Shown piece by piece: positions 12,401 through 24,400 of a stretch of 64,000 bases of DNA. The notes under the pieces are model-generated. The model searched no databases. It saw only the letters and a program-made list of their open reading frames with translations, and was not told the DNA's origin. The stretch is taken from positions 1,350,198 through 1,414,197 of the forward strand of contig NMRA01000001.1 in NCBI GenBank assembly GCA_002633005.1, read 5' to 3'. Each line of letters opens with the position of its first letter. Position 1 is the first letter of the stretch. The stretch is from Phoronis australis (taxonomy: Eukaryota; Phoronida; Phoronidae). The translations under genes were made by a program, and so were the position numbers.

Positions 12401-15400
12401 GCCCAGACCTGTTTTTTTCCAAGCCGAAAACAACAAAAACTGTCGAGCGCCCCCTTGATCGGCAAGCCTCGGGATTTTGACGAAAGAGGGTTTGCCAGTG
12501 TCATGCACCTGAGACGAGTGTAGGATTCTCTATTTTCGTCCTACAACTTTCACCGAATATTCATAATTTCATTCAATTTATCCCATGATCAAAAAATATT
12601 GTCAGTCATTCTTTCGAAGGTGACCTGTTGACCTAAAAATAACTCAATCCACCTGCAGTGAATTGCGTGATCGGCTTTCAACAATGCGCTTCGTCAAATT
12701 TCAGTGTTAAAATATACTACTTCTTTCCACTTTGATAAATTTAGCATTATTTTGTAAAAATTAAACTGAAAAGGGAAACTTTAATACATTACTGCCGCTC
12801 CCACAACCGTAATGCGTAGTTTGAAACTTAAATCCAGACGAAAACGGTGACTGGTGATTACAAACTTCGGATGTTTAAATTTTCTGACAGTAAAATGTCT
12901 TAACGTGAAAACATATTTTTTATCAAAACTTTCGTTTTTATCCATATTTAATTGAGAATGAAGTGTCATTTGAAGAATACGGGTGAAAAAGCTTATTCCC
13001 TCTCAATGTCCCTTTCAGAAAATGACATTTTTGTCAAAAACGCAAGGTCACTTAACCACGAGACTCGCATGAAGACTTTTCCAGACTCCCAGTTTCACAA
13101 AATATATGCTTTTATGGGTTGGAAGTCGCTGGTTAGAAGAAGACACCGCTATTGAAAGGTGATGAGTCGGGTGCTGTGAAATGCTTAGTTATTGTTAAAA
13201 AGATCCTTAGCGATTTCCACGCCAAAGCAAGCATGGAGTGCCCAATAATTAGTTCAGTCCAACGTATCGATGGTTAACTTAAGTGAACGCGACCTAGTTT
13301 AGGACTACAAAACGAGACAAAAACCTTTATCAAAGTTGTAGAGCACCATCTGTACCACTTCGTTTTCCTTGATAGACAGCGTGTGTGTGCAGTTACAATG
13401 ACCGTCTTCTTTACACACCTTCTCGTTACATTCATGCTTTAAGGGTCTTCCGGGGTTGGTCTGATGAATAAAATAAACAGTTATCATACATGCAGCGGAA
13501 CAAACTAAGTATCATGGCACAGGTCTAATCTTTTTACTCGAAATCTAACTCAAAATTATTTTTGGCATTTTATATTCCACTTTTGTGCCAGCTCCAGATA
13601 AGTGTTTATTAGTCTATGCTCGAGTACGTAATAGCTTGCCACAATAACTGGCTAACCATAGCTTGCCCGTGATGGTCCCATCATTAAAGAGAGCCTCCAG
13701 CGGCTAAAACACCTTTTTGACACCAGAAATGCAAGTACTGTTCATGAAAAATATTGTTTTGCTTCTTACATAGGACTACCAAAGAAAGTAATTAATTACG
13801 ATGCACAAGTTAACACCGCTCATAATTCGTAGTCCCTTCGAACGCCTCAGAAATAATCTCAACCAATCAGCGTAAAGTGATTCACATGACATCATCGTGG
13901 CCACGAAACTATTCGGAAGCCACACTGCGTAACAGCCGAGTGCCATTTCTTGGACGCTCTGTACTTGTCCATGTCTGGGCTAAAATTCCGCGTGCGTAGT
14001 GTACGGATGTAGCAATGATAGCGATAATGGCATACATTTTCACAACTTCCCCACCGTGCCGTGCGTGGAATAGATTCATATCCACGACAAGGACTGGCGA
14101 CAAAATTCCTGATCAGCAAGATCTGTTCTAGCTAGGTGCAAAGCTGTATGCAAAATCTACATCATCTGTTCTTCGCTTCCACGAATTGTCGGAACTGGTT
14201 TCATTTCGTTACNCAGTGGTTAACAATCGTGAGATCGCTAATATTTCTTTGTTCCATATGTAAATCAGAAGTAAAATAAAACATACAGCATGCAATAAAT
14301 CAACACCAATATCAAAGTCGTAATTCAAGATGTGAAATGCCCGACAGAGCAAAGTTTCACTTTAATTTGATAAATGACCAGTTATACAACTAACGTTTTC
14401 ATTGTATTTCGTATAACACATCATTGCCAAAGAGTTTTCTATTTTTCATAAAAAAAATGCCTTGTTGCACAAAATTGAAATTCTACCAAATCTTCTTTCT
14501 ATCAAATATGCAGTGCTAATGACGAAGTGGAAGTTTCTAGATTGATTTTATCATGGAATGTTAAAAATGAATGTCCGCTTTTCCGCCTTGATCGTGTGCT
14601 GCCTATCGAACACGACAAAAAATTTAGCTTGAATGGTTCACCTGCATCAATGCATGCTGTCGTGCCTTTTCTAAGACACTTCAGGTCGGGATTGTGAGAT
14701 ATAATTTGGCCATCCTCATTGTACACCGGGTGTCCTTCCTTGAGCACGTAGAAACTGTAACCATGGAGATGGACCGGGTGTGGCATACCACCTTGAAATA
14801 TTAAAGTTTGGCATTCGTTAACAAGTAATGTATGTTCATTTTCGTTGTTAAAAGACCGGACGCCAACAGCATCATAATAGCATACAAGGACATAAAAGTT
14901 AAGTGTCCAACTTCTCTGTCCATAACCTATGTATTCTTTCCAAAGGTAAAATGTATTAAACAATGTAATTTTCATAATCAACCATGAGGTGAATGAAATT
15001 TATCAAGGTTGAAAATCTTCAAAACACATAAGGTACGTAGCTCTTCTTGAGATTATGGACTGCATCACAAACAGAACAAAATGCAATTCTTCTTCAACAG
15101 AGTTGCTCGTATAGAACAGGCGTATTCTATCACCATAGTCAAATTTTAAATACCTAACACTCGCAACTAGTAAACCATGGTTTCCATAACGAAATCTCGA
15201 GGTAGTTTGGATGAGTACACATTGCAAACTAAATTTTAGGCGTGGTTCTATTGCGAAGGTTTCCTTAAACTTCGTAAAATAGGAATATCTGAGCACCAAC
15301 TACGGTCATTTATTCGTTATAAAGAGAGCATTAAAAAGTATTTTTTGTCAAATTACACCCTGGTTCAGCTATACTTTATGGAAAACCTATTTTGATAAGC

Positions 15401-18400
15401 TTTTTTAAATGAAGTTCTCCAATATTATATGCTTTGGCCTCCCGCAGCTATCTAATTTATAAAGCATGACATAAGCTGTTTCGTGTATTTCAGGTGACAT
15501 CCCAACAACTTTAAACAGGAATTTAACCAGTGTTACATAACACCTAGTGTACAGAGGGAACCTCCCGCAGCATTGGAGCAGGTGGTTCTTATTCCAACAA
15601 CCGTTTTACAAAAAACGCAAATGAACCTTTTCAATGATATCGTACCAAAACCCCTTGGAGAATTTCATTTTCATTTTCAGTGACGACACCCTTCAGACAC
15701 GTTGAGTGGCCAGACACCTACTTTTAACCTGGTTTCTGTAATCTAGAGAGTTTTACAGGCTTAATGCACTGTCCCTCAGTACATAGTAATCACGCTCAAA
15801 TGGTTGCTTAGGGATGAAATTTGCTCGAGACCGGCTGCACTTCCGTTACTCGTAAAAGATGCAAAAATTGACTTCAGGATAAGTTTCAAAAGTCTTTGTG
15901 CAAGGTTTTTGAAGTCTTTGGCCCAGTACACTGTTCATATTTTAAGGTTTTATACAACCCGTGGAACAGACTGTTGGAGCTGCCTAGACCTGTTTTTTTC
16001 CAAGCCGAAAACAACAAAAACTGTCGAGTGCCCCCTTAATCGGCAAGCCTCGGGATTTTGACGAAATTTCCAAGAGGGTTTGCCAGTGTCATGTACCTGA
16101 GACGAGTGTAGGATTCTCTATTCTCGTCCTACAACTTTCACCGAATATTCATAATTTCATTCAATTTATCCCATGATCAAAAGATGTTGTCAGTCATTCT
16201 TTCGAAGTTGACCTGTTGACCTAAAAATAACTCAATCCACCTGCAGTGAATTGCGTGATCGGCTTTGGACAATGCGCTTCTGTCGTCAAATTTCAGTGTT
16301 AAAATATACTATCTACTTCTTTCCAGTTTGATAAATTTAGCATTATTTTGTAAAAATTAAACTGAAACGGGAAACTTAAATATTATTATTTAACATTACT
16401 GCCGCTCCCACGACCGTAATGCGTAGTTTGAAACTTAAATCCAGACGAAAACGGTGACTGGTGATTAAAAACTTCGGATGTTTAAATTTTCTGACAGTAA
16501 AATGTCTTAACGTGAGAACAGATTTTTTATTAAAACTTTCGTTTTTATCCATATTTAATTGAGAATCAAGTGTCATTTGAAGAATACGGGTGAAAAAGTT
16601 TATTCCCTCTCAATGTCCCTTTCAGAAAATGACACTTTTGTCAAAAACGCAAGGTCACTTAACCACGAGACTCGCATGAAGACTTTTCCAGACTCCCAGT
16701 TTCACAAAATATATGCTTGTATGGGTTGGAAGTCGCTGGTTAGAAGAAGACACCGCTATTGAAAGGTGATGAGTCGGGTGCTGTGAAATGCTTAGTTATT
16801 GTTAAAAAGATCCTTAGCGATTTCCACGCCAAAGCAAGTATGGAGTGCCCAATAATTAGTTCAGTCCAACGTATCGATGGTTAACTTAAGTGAACGCGAC
16901 CTAGTTTAGGACTACAAAACGAGACAAAAACCTTTATCAAAGTTGTAGAGCACCATCTGTACCACTTCGTTTTCCTTGATAGACAGCGTGTGTGTGCAGT
17001 TACAATGACCGTCTTCTTTACACACCTTCTCGTTACATTCATGCTTTAAGGGTCTTCCGGGGTTGGTCTGATGAATAAAATAAACAGTTATCATACATGC
17101 AGCGGAACAAACTAAGTATCATGGCACAGGTCTAATCTTTTTACTCGAAATCTAACTCAAAATTATTTTTGGCATTTTATATTCCACTTTTGTGCCAGCT
17201 CCAGATAAGTGTTTATTAGTCTATGCTCGAGTACGTAATAGCTTGCCACAATAACTGGCTAACCATAGCTTGCCCGTGATGGTCCCATCATTAAAGAGAG
17301 CCTCCAGCGGCTAAAACACCTTTTTGACACCAGAAATGCAAGTACTGTTCATGAAAAATATTGTTTTGCTTCTTACATAGGACTACCAAAGAAAGTAATT
17401 AATTACGATGCACAAGTTAACACCGCTCATAATTCGTAGTCCCTTCGAACGCCTCAGAAATAATCTCAACCAATCAGCGTAAAGTGATTCACATGACATC
17501 ATCGTGGCCACGAAACTATTCGGAAGCCACACTGCGTAACAGCCGAGTGCCATTTCTTGGACGCTCTGTACTTGTCCATGTCTGGGCTAAAATTCCGCGT
17601 GCGTAGTGTACGGATGTAGCAATGATAGCGATAATGGCATACATTTTCACAACTTCCCCACCGTGCCGTGCGTGGAATAGATTCATATCCACGACAAGGA
17701 CTGGCGACAAAATTCCTGATCAGCAAGATCTGTTCTAGCTAGGTGCAAAGCTGTATGCAAAATCTACATCATCTGTTCTTCGCTTCCACGAATTGTCGGA
17801 ACTGGTTTCATTTCGTTACAAGTTTTTAGCATTTTTAATACCAACAAACCGAATTTTAGAACGAACTTTGATGCTGCGAAGCTGTCATCGTGTCACAGGA
17901 GTTGTCGTAAAATTTTAGGACGGCGGGTGTGCGTCTCACGAGCGCATTGTTTTCAAGTGACGAAAAACTTTCATTGTTACAAAGCTCAAAAACGTAGAGT
18001 TATGCTAGAAAATGACGTTTATTAGATTGTTTTTCACTTAAACGACAGCCAACGGGCAAGGTGAGTGTCGGAATTGTACACCAGATTTTGTATGCACCCC
18101 GTCGGTCGTTGGCTCTGCGATATAAGTTTCACGACGAGGTGACTAACAGAACTCCATATCCGGCCTGTGTATGAAATTTCGTGGTCTAACGGAGCTTAAC
18201 TCACAGTGTTACCTAGCTGCATCATGATTCTGCCGATAATCTTCAAAAGGCTATCTGGTTAGCTTCAGTAAAGATCTTCAGCGTGCACTTAGACGTTTCG
18301 TGTTACTGTTCCGATCCATCGTATATGGAATCCGGCCCAAATCAGAATATTCTGATTTGGGTGGTTCCCGTAGGCCTAACGGAATTCTGAGACTGGAGGC

Positions 18401-21400
18401 CCATATCGGAATAGATTTTTAGCTTGAATTTAATCCTTATAATTCGGTATGTTTTCATGCAATCCACACTTCATTTCTTAGTTTTAATTTATTGTTGCGG
18501 TGGGCAGGACTGTTCATTCATGAACAACCCTGCCCATGTGGCATATACTGAGCTAAACACCACGTTCGTTACAATATCTCTTTTTATCACTCCGGCTGGT
18601 CTGCTCACTCAGCTTGTCCAAAATCTTCTTTGCAAGAAGGTTGTTATAGCCCAATTGGCTGTTTGGTGTACCTACTTGGTACTTTATACGATATTTGCCC
18701 ATTTGGCAGTTTGTATCCATTTGGTACTTGTCATTGAATTTGCCGTTTTGCTCGACCCACTTGGTAGGCAATCGGCCAATACCCATTTTTTATCATGTAC
18801 CCATCTGGTACTATGTTAACATGTGCCACTTAGTATGTGATACTCAATTACACATTGGGTATCGTAAATGTGTGTTTTATCTCTTGTAATTAAGGAACAC
18901 ATCTGGTTCCTTCTGTGAAATATTTATTTGTAGAGCTGTGACCCTGAAATTCCCATTACAACTCCAAATACATAATATTCATGTTCTTTTATTTGTCCCC
19001 AATAATTTATTATAGATACTCACAACGTTGTATTTCTATTAAATTTTAAATCTTTTGAAATTGGCCGAGTCACACGATTACGGGTTGCAACATTTCAAGG
19101 CGAATTATTTTGAAATTAAGTTTCTAATATAAAATTTTCTATGAATTTGAATACAATTGCTTTGTAGGAAAAGATCAAGCTAATATGTGTTGTAAAGTTT
19201 CCGCGTATTTTGCGCCAAATTAAACGGCCTATTGTTGCCGATTCCAATACGCACGCTCACTCCACAGCGACCCGTATCGGAATCGCGCAGCGTTCATACC
19301 TTCGGCTTCAAGAAGACTCGAATGCAAAGTTCCTAACATCAGATTTTTTGTATCAAGCAAACTACACTTTATAACAAACATATGATTGTGAAATTTCCTG
19401 ATAACAATTCGGACGAAGCGTTTAGTTTTTCCAGCTGTTTCGGCGACATCAGATTAGAATGTGTGCTAAATAATTGAATACAAAATTCTAAAGGTAATGT
19501 TTTTTTGATCAATTTTAATATTAATTGACATGAAATGAACAAGTAATGTGTTTCCTTGATTTTCCACGTAGTTTGCACTAAATTAAAGTGCCAGTCATCG
19601 CTGATTCCAATACGATGGAGACACGGTGAAAGGCAAATTCGTTGTAACGATGATATCATAGACTTCGATTGGTGCAAGCGCTATCTCAAGTTTTTTTTTG
19701 GTTCTAAAAGCAGTTCGTGATGGGGCTGCTCTATTGTGAACGGCCTACTTAATTAACGACTGGGCTATGGTATGACACCGTATGTTGATGTTTTTCACCA
19801 ATACATGTATTTCAAATATAAAAATAGTCATCTTAGCAATATATTAGGCCTTTATGGCTAAGAGTTCTCAAGTTTTTACTCGAGTCTGTAGCTCGAATCT
19901 AGGGGTCATCAACTGCAAGTTTGGACTAAAAACTCATTTGAATAAACCATAATGTTCTCGAGTCCACTAATAGAAACTTATCTTGAGTTCAAGAAAAAGT
20001 AGTATAAAAATAACTATTATTTCTATTTCGTGTACAAAGATTAGACCCCGGGCCCTGAAACACATAGATAATTCTATGTTAAGGTATTTTCTAGAAATAA
20101 CACGTGATGTGAGTGAAATAATCAGGCTTCATTGTTTGTTAAGAATTTATGACTACAGTACGTTGACGATGCGGTTTTTAACGTATTGTAAAACCTGGGA
20201 ACCGTGGTTTAATCTCGACTAAGCATGCACGCACCCAGCCTAAATTATACGGGGGCTCAAAATTTTGAGAATGTGGACCTTTTACTGAAAAAACGGGGAC
20301 CAAAAACGGAGTAGTGCGTCTAAGGTGTGCTTTGTGCATTCGCGCCGAATTCCTGCCTTTTTAGTGGACTTTTGTTTCGTTTTCTTGGACTTTTTGTTTC
20401 TCTGAGGCGGACACTTTTGCCCACTTCGCCAAATGGGGGGCTCCTTGGAGCCCCCCCCCCCAAGTCCCCCTCCCCCTACCTGGGTACTCGAAAAATGCAA
20501 CATAATTCGAGATTGAGTCTGAGTCGAGTCTCAGTTCGGAAATTAGATTGTGGGTCGTGATCAAATAAGCCTCACGGAAAACCCAAAAGAATACAACTTG
20601 TGTTGGGAATTTCAACTCATTGGTTCATGCCAGAATGCAAACTACCTCAATAAATCGAACATAAGGCCAAACTCGAGTATAAGGCTATGACTTTACAAGT
20701 TTAGCGGTACATGATTTTGTGCGTCAGAACATGCGCTTGTTTCTGAGGCATTTGAATTTTCGTCACGTTGTTAATTATACACTTGAGATATCTTTAGGCT
20801 ACATTCAAATGTGTAGGCCTATATGCATAGACGACATTGTGAAAGCCTGTAAGTGTCAGTAACTGAATTTATCTTGAGTTTTAGAATAAAAATGGAGACT
20901 CTGTGAACTCTCAGAATACATAAACAATTACCTCAAAATTTTTATAGACTTCCCAAATGCCTTTGACATGTTAGATTGATTTAGAAATTAAATAAACTGT
21001 TGAAAAATAAGCTCAAAGATTTCGTGCCTCCCAATACATTCTACACTGCAAGACAACTCATTTAGTTACGCTTAGTAGGTGCTCCTTACGTCACAAAATG
21101 CTGGAATGGAAAAGTTTCTTACCAGAGGAGGTGAGTCGGGAAAAACAAATCGTCGTCCGTTGACAGTTGACCTGGTGCGTTTGTAGGTTGGATTCACTAA
21201 AAATTGAACACGTGATTACTCTCTTGATCATGTGCAAAATCACTATCCTACACGCATGGTGATGCGAAATCAATCACGTTATATTTGACAAATGTCCTGA
21301 TGTGTTTTGCACACAATTTCAAAAATTGTTCGAAATCTGAAAATGACACTAGATTCATTTTTGTGGATTTGACTAGTACTGATATAAATACTTTAGTAGC

Positions 21401-24400
21401 TTCAAAAGAAAAACGTTCTTCCAGGGGCCTCGGTCGACGGGAATTTCATGGGGCTAAGCTTTTGTTACTCTTGTCGATTTATCAAAAGTTGAATGGACTA
21501 ATCAACTTCGCAATAAACTTGTTTCAAAGAGGTGTGTATTCTAGTCGATTTTTATAGTTGAGTTGATTACACCGGATTTAGCTTTTAAAATAAACCAAGG
21601 TTAAATTACAATGCAATCCGAAATTCATTTAATAGTAAACTTCAACACTTTTGATATCAAAGTGATATTGATAAGCATGCAATAAATAATGTAATGCATT
21701 TGGCCTAAAGATTTTGACTAAACACATTCCATGTAGCATATATAGGTGTGAGGCCCACGCACCTTTATTCCAAACTTAAATGATTTTTCAAAAAAAAATT
21801 TTTACATGCGCCAAAGTTTTACGTGTAGGCGCAGTCGGCTATTCTTTGTATGTGTGCACGAGTTACTGTAAACAAAATCTAAAGGTTCCTTCTTGAGACA
21901 TTGCGCCAAAATTTTCTAGCAAAAACTTGACTATCACGTTTTGACCTTGAAAACGACGTCAAGGTCATCAAAATCACTGGCTACTGGAGATGCTGCACCT
22001 ACACCTTGGTGCAAAATATAAACAAAGTCTAAAGATTCCGTGTTAAGATATCGCACCAACAATATTTTCTAACCAAAAATTGATTTTATCACTGTGAACT
22101 TGGAAAAGAGGTCAAGGTCAGCAAAAGCAACTGTCGTCTGAAGATGCTCTACCTACACCCTGGTACAAAATATGAACAAAATATGAGGCTTCCTTTATGA
22201 GATATCGAGGAAACGACAATTTCAAAGCAAAAAACTTGATTTTCTTAAGGTGTCCTTTATGGTGTTGATGTCAAGACCACTAAAATTTGCTGGCACCTGC
22301 AATGCCCCCCTCACCAACGTGAAAATTAAGAACATAATCTAAAGTTTCCTTCTTAAGATATCAAGCAACTAGCATTGTGTGACGTTCGGACGTACTGTTA
22401 TGAATAGTATGTCCCCCACTTGCACTAGCGCCCGGCTGGGGGCAGACATGGTGCCCAAACGCACAACTTAAAACACAATGTGTTCTCACTTGAAAAGACC
22501 CAGTTCAGAAATATATCGTCACCATCGGACTCCCCGATTTCATGGTCTGCGTCTCTCGTGCGGTTTGTGATATGTACGCATTCCAAGCCAGTCTGCGGAG
22601 GATATATCCTATAAACGAACGTCAAAAGTTGGATGTCGTGTAACATTGAAAATATACCAAGATCAAGGATGATAAAAATAAACGCATCGTTTTACAGCAG
22701 TTGAAGGAGAATGCCATCCAAAAAACAACCTATTTTGTATCAGTTTAGATCGAGTAGTTCTATATACTCGATCGGCAGGTTCGGTTGCGTTACCTGACAC
22801 CTGACGGCAGACGGAGGTGTTGAAATTATCCAGTGACGTAATTGGTTTCACACGCAGTCTGTTCAGCAGTTCACAACACGGGTTAGTGGTGTCAGATTAT
22901 CGCTTGAATTCATCGTTTAACACCAATAAATCATCAAACTTCGATGTAAAACCCTTAAAAATACACCGAGTTCTTATAAAAACGTGTTGTTTTATTTCGC
23001 TGTTACGGATTTATTGGTATTTGGACACCGTAACCTACAAAGTTCGGCAGGCCAATTTACCAAGGTCCGTAGCAGGAGTTTGGGGTCTGTTCGGAGATAA
23101 ATTCGAAGTATTCTTACGTGAAATACAGACAAGAGAATCAAGATCTGTGTTGTTTATACTTGTGATTTTTTTAGTTCTAAACTCACAAAACGCTTGTTAT
23201 CCCCGCCAGTGGCTCGGAACCCGATCAGGCCCGTCGCGGCCGGACTGACTCGTTATCCCGGCCAGTCTGAGTGGCTCGGAACCCGATCAGGCCCGTCGCG
23301 GCCGCCCGGACTGGCACAAACATAAACCAGCTTGAGTTGGAAACTAAACTTCCAATCACGAAAAGACTATAATAGTGAGCCAAAGAAATAATGTGCACTT
23401 AATTATTTATGTGAATTGGCTACGAAACTCGGAAAATCTACTTATTTGTGGGGGGCCGAGAAATCGGCCCCTTCCACAGACCGTCGGGACAAAGGTTTTC
23501 CCCTAACATGTGAAAATAGCATATAAAATCGAGTATTTGTTTTACAACAGCTTTCTGTCAGCAAACACTGAATTAGCATGCGCTCACACGGCCTCGGTGC
23601 CCGGTCAATTACCTTTGTTGCCGGCATCAAAAGCCGGTAACGCCGTGGTTTATTCATTGCTGGCTTCTCAAAACATTTGCACTCACGCGGAGCACTCCAA
23701 GGCATTACAAATTGTATCTAATGAGACAGACTTTGTTTCAGTTCATATAAGCATTGGTTAGGATTATTTTAGGGTGAGAATAATTCATTTTGAAACAGAA
23801 CGGAGAATAATAAACGTCTAGTATGGCAACTGCCCGGCGCCAATCCAGACTTTAGTCAAGAGCTCATCCGACGAAGACTTCACGGTTCGGATCGTTAGGA
23901 TTCACAGGCTATTAGTTCGAACCGGAATACACTGATCAAGAAATACTAGAGAGGCGCCGTGAACATGCATAGGCAACGGAGCGTATGGATAGTTCTTTGG
24001 TAAGCCGGAATTCGTCAGAGAAATCACTGTCGACGTAATCCGGCCACAGACACGGAGATGTTTCACGGCCTCATACTTGCTATTAACAGCATACCTTTCA
24101 TTCTTCACTACCGCAAGCCACTTCCTAAGCATTTCGGGCTATCGAGGAAGTCGAAAAACCGATATACCCGTTTTCTTCGCAGCTTCATAGTTCGGACAAG
24201 TGGGAACCGATACACCGCAATATAGCGGCATTCACTCTGCAGACGAACCACTGACGTCGCTGCGTCGCTTCTCACCTTCCTCTCGGCAAGGTGAGGTCGA
24301 CCGTATAAGAGGCGATGTGGATAGAGACGGATTAAGACGGTAAAAAAGACTAATTAAATCGGGTGGCATTCTCCTTTGACAGGAATGCTAACCCTTGTTT

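Larger units (their letters stand above)
10588..14212. repeat. Contig-end block, allelic copy 1 of a 3.6 kb duplicated segment
   Basis: This block aligns end to end with 14,214-17,819. The first part differs by scattered substitutions and indels (for example about 27 bp present at 12,217-12,244 and absent from the other copy, and a small deletion near 11,655). The segment after about 13,160 appears identical. It ends exactly at an N. It holds exons 12 and 13 and introns. Confidence 0.9.
14214..17819. repeat. Contig-start block, allelic copy 2 of the 3.6 kb segment
   Basis: This block begins immediately after the N with cagtgg, the sequence found at 10,588 next to exon 14. It ends where the first contig runs out. 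This is the pattern of two overlapping contigs placed head to tail rather than a biological tandem duplication. Confidence 0.9.
17820..21122 (-). other. Laccase A intron 11 (part)
   Basis: No coding exon was found. The intron holds an interspersed repeat shared with 50.4-50.7 kb, a 26-bp perfect palindrome (18,336-18,361), a minisatellite (about 18,645-18,830) and a poly-C tract (about 20,449-20,480). Confidence 0.55.

Noticed and set aside
11014-14791. Two type-1 copper exons (11.0 and 14.6 kb) as a genuine exon duplication or mutually exclusive splicing pair
   Set aside because: The whole surrounding 3.6 kb, including exon 12, is duplicated and broken exactly at an N, so an assembly overlap explains it better.
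17516-17710. Signal-peptide-like open frame ([20 protein letters not shown]) on the minus strand
   Set aside because: No donor in frame leads to a known exon. The laccase already has a signal-peptide exon at 46.4 kb, and its duplicate at 13,909 is just the contig overlap.
18424-18889. Overlapping 131- and 77-codon frames on opposite strands
   Set aside because: They are produced by a minisatellite; both strands stay open because of the repeat.
22817-23248. 143-codon plus-strand open frame as a gene
   Set aside because: No domain, biased composition, includes the 35-bp GC-rich duplication at its end, and lies in an intron of laccase A.
23902-24132. Minus-strand frame with [10 protein letters not shown] resembling a laccase type-1 motif
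   Set aside because: No matching splice sites or phase, and the correct exon with HPVHLHG is found elsewhere. It lies inside intron 9 and looks like chance or an unrelated relic.
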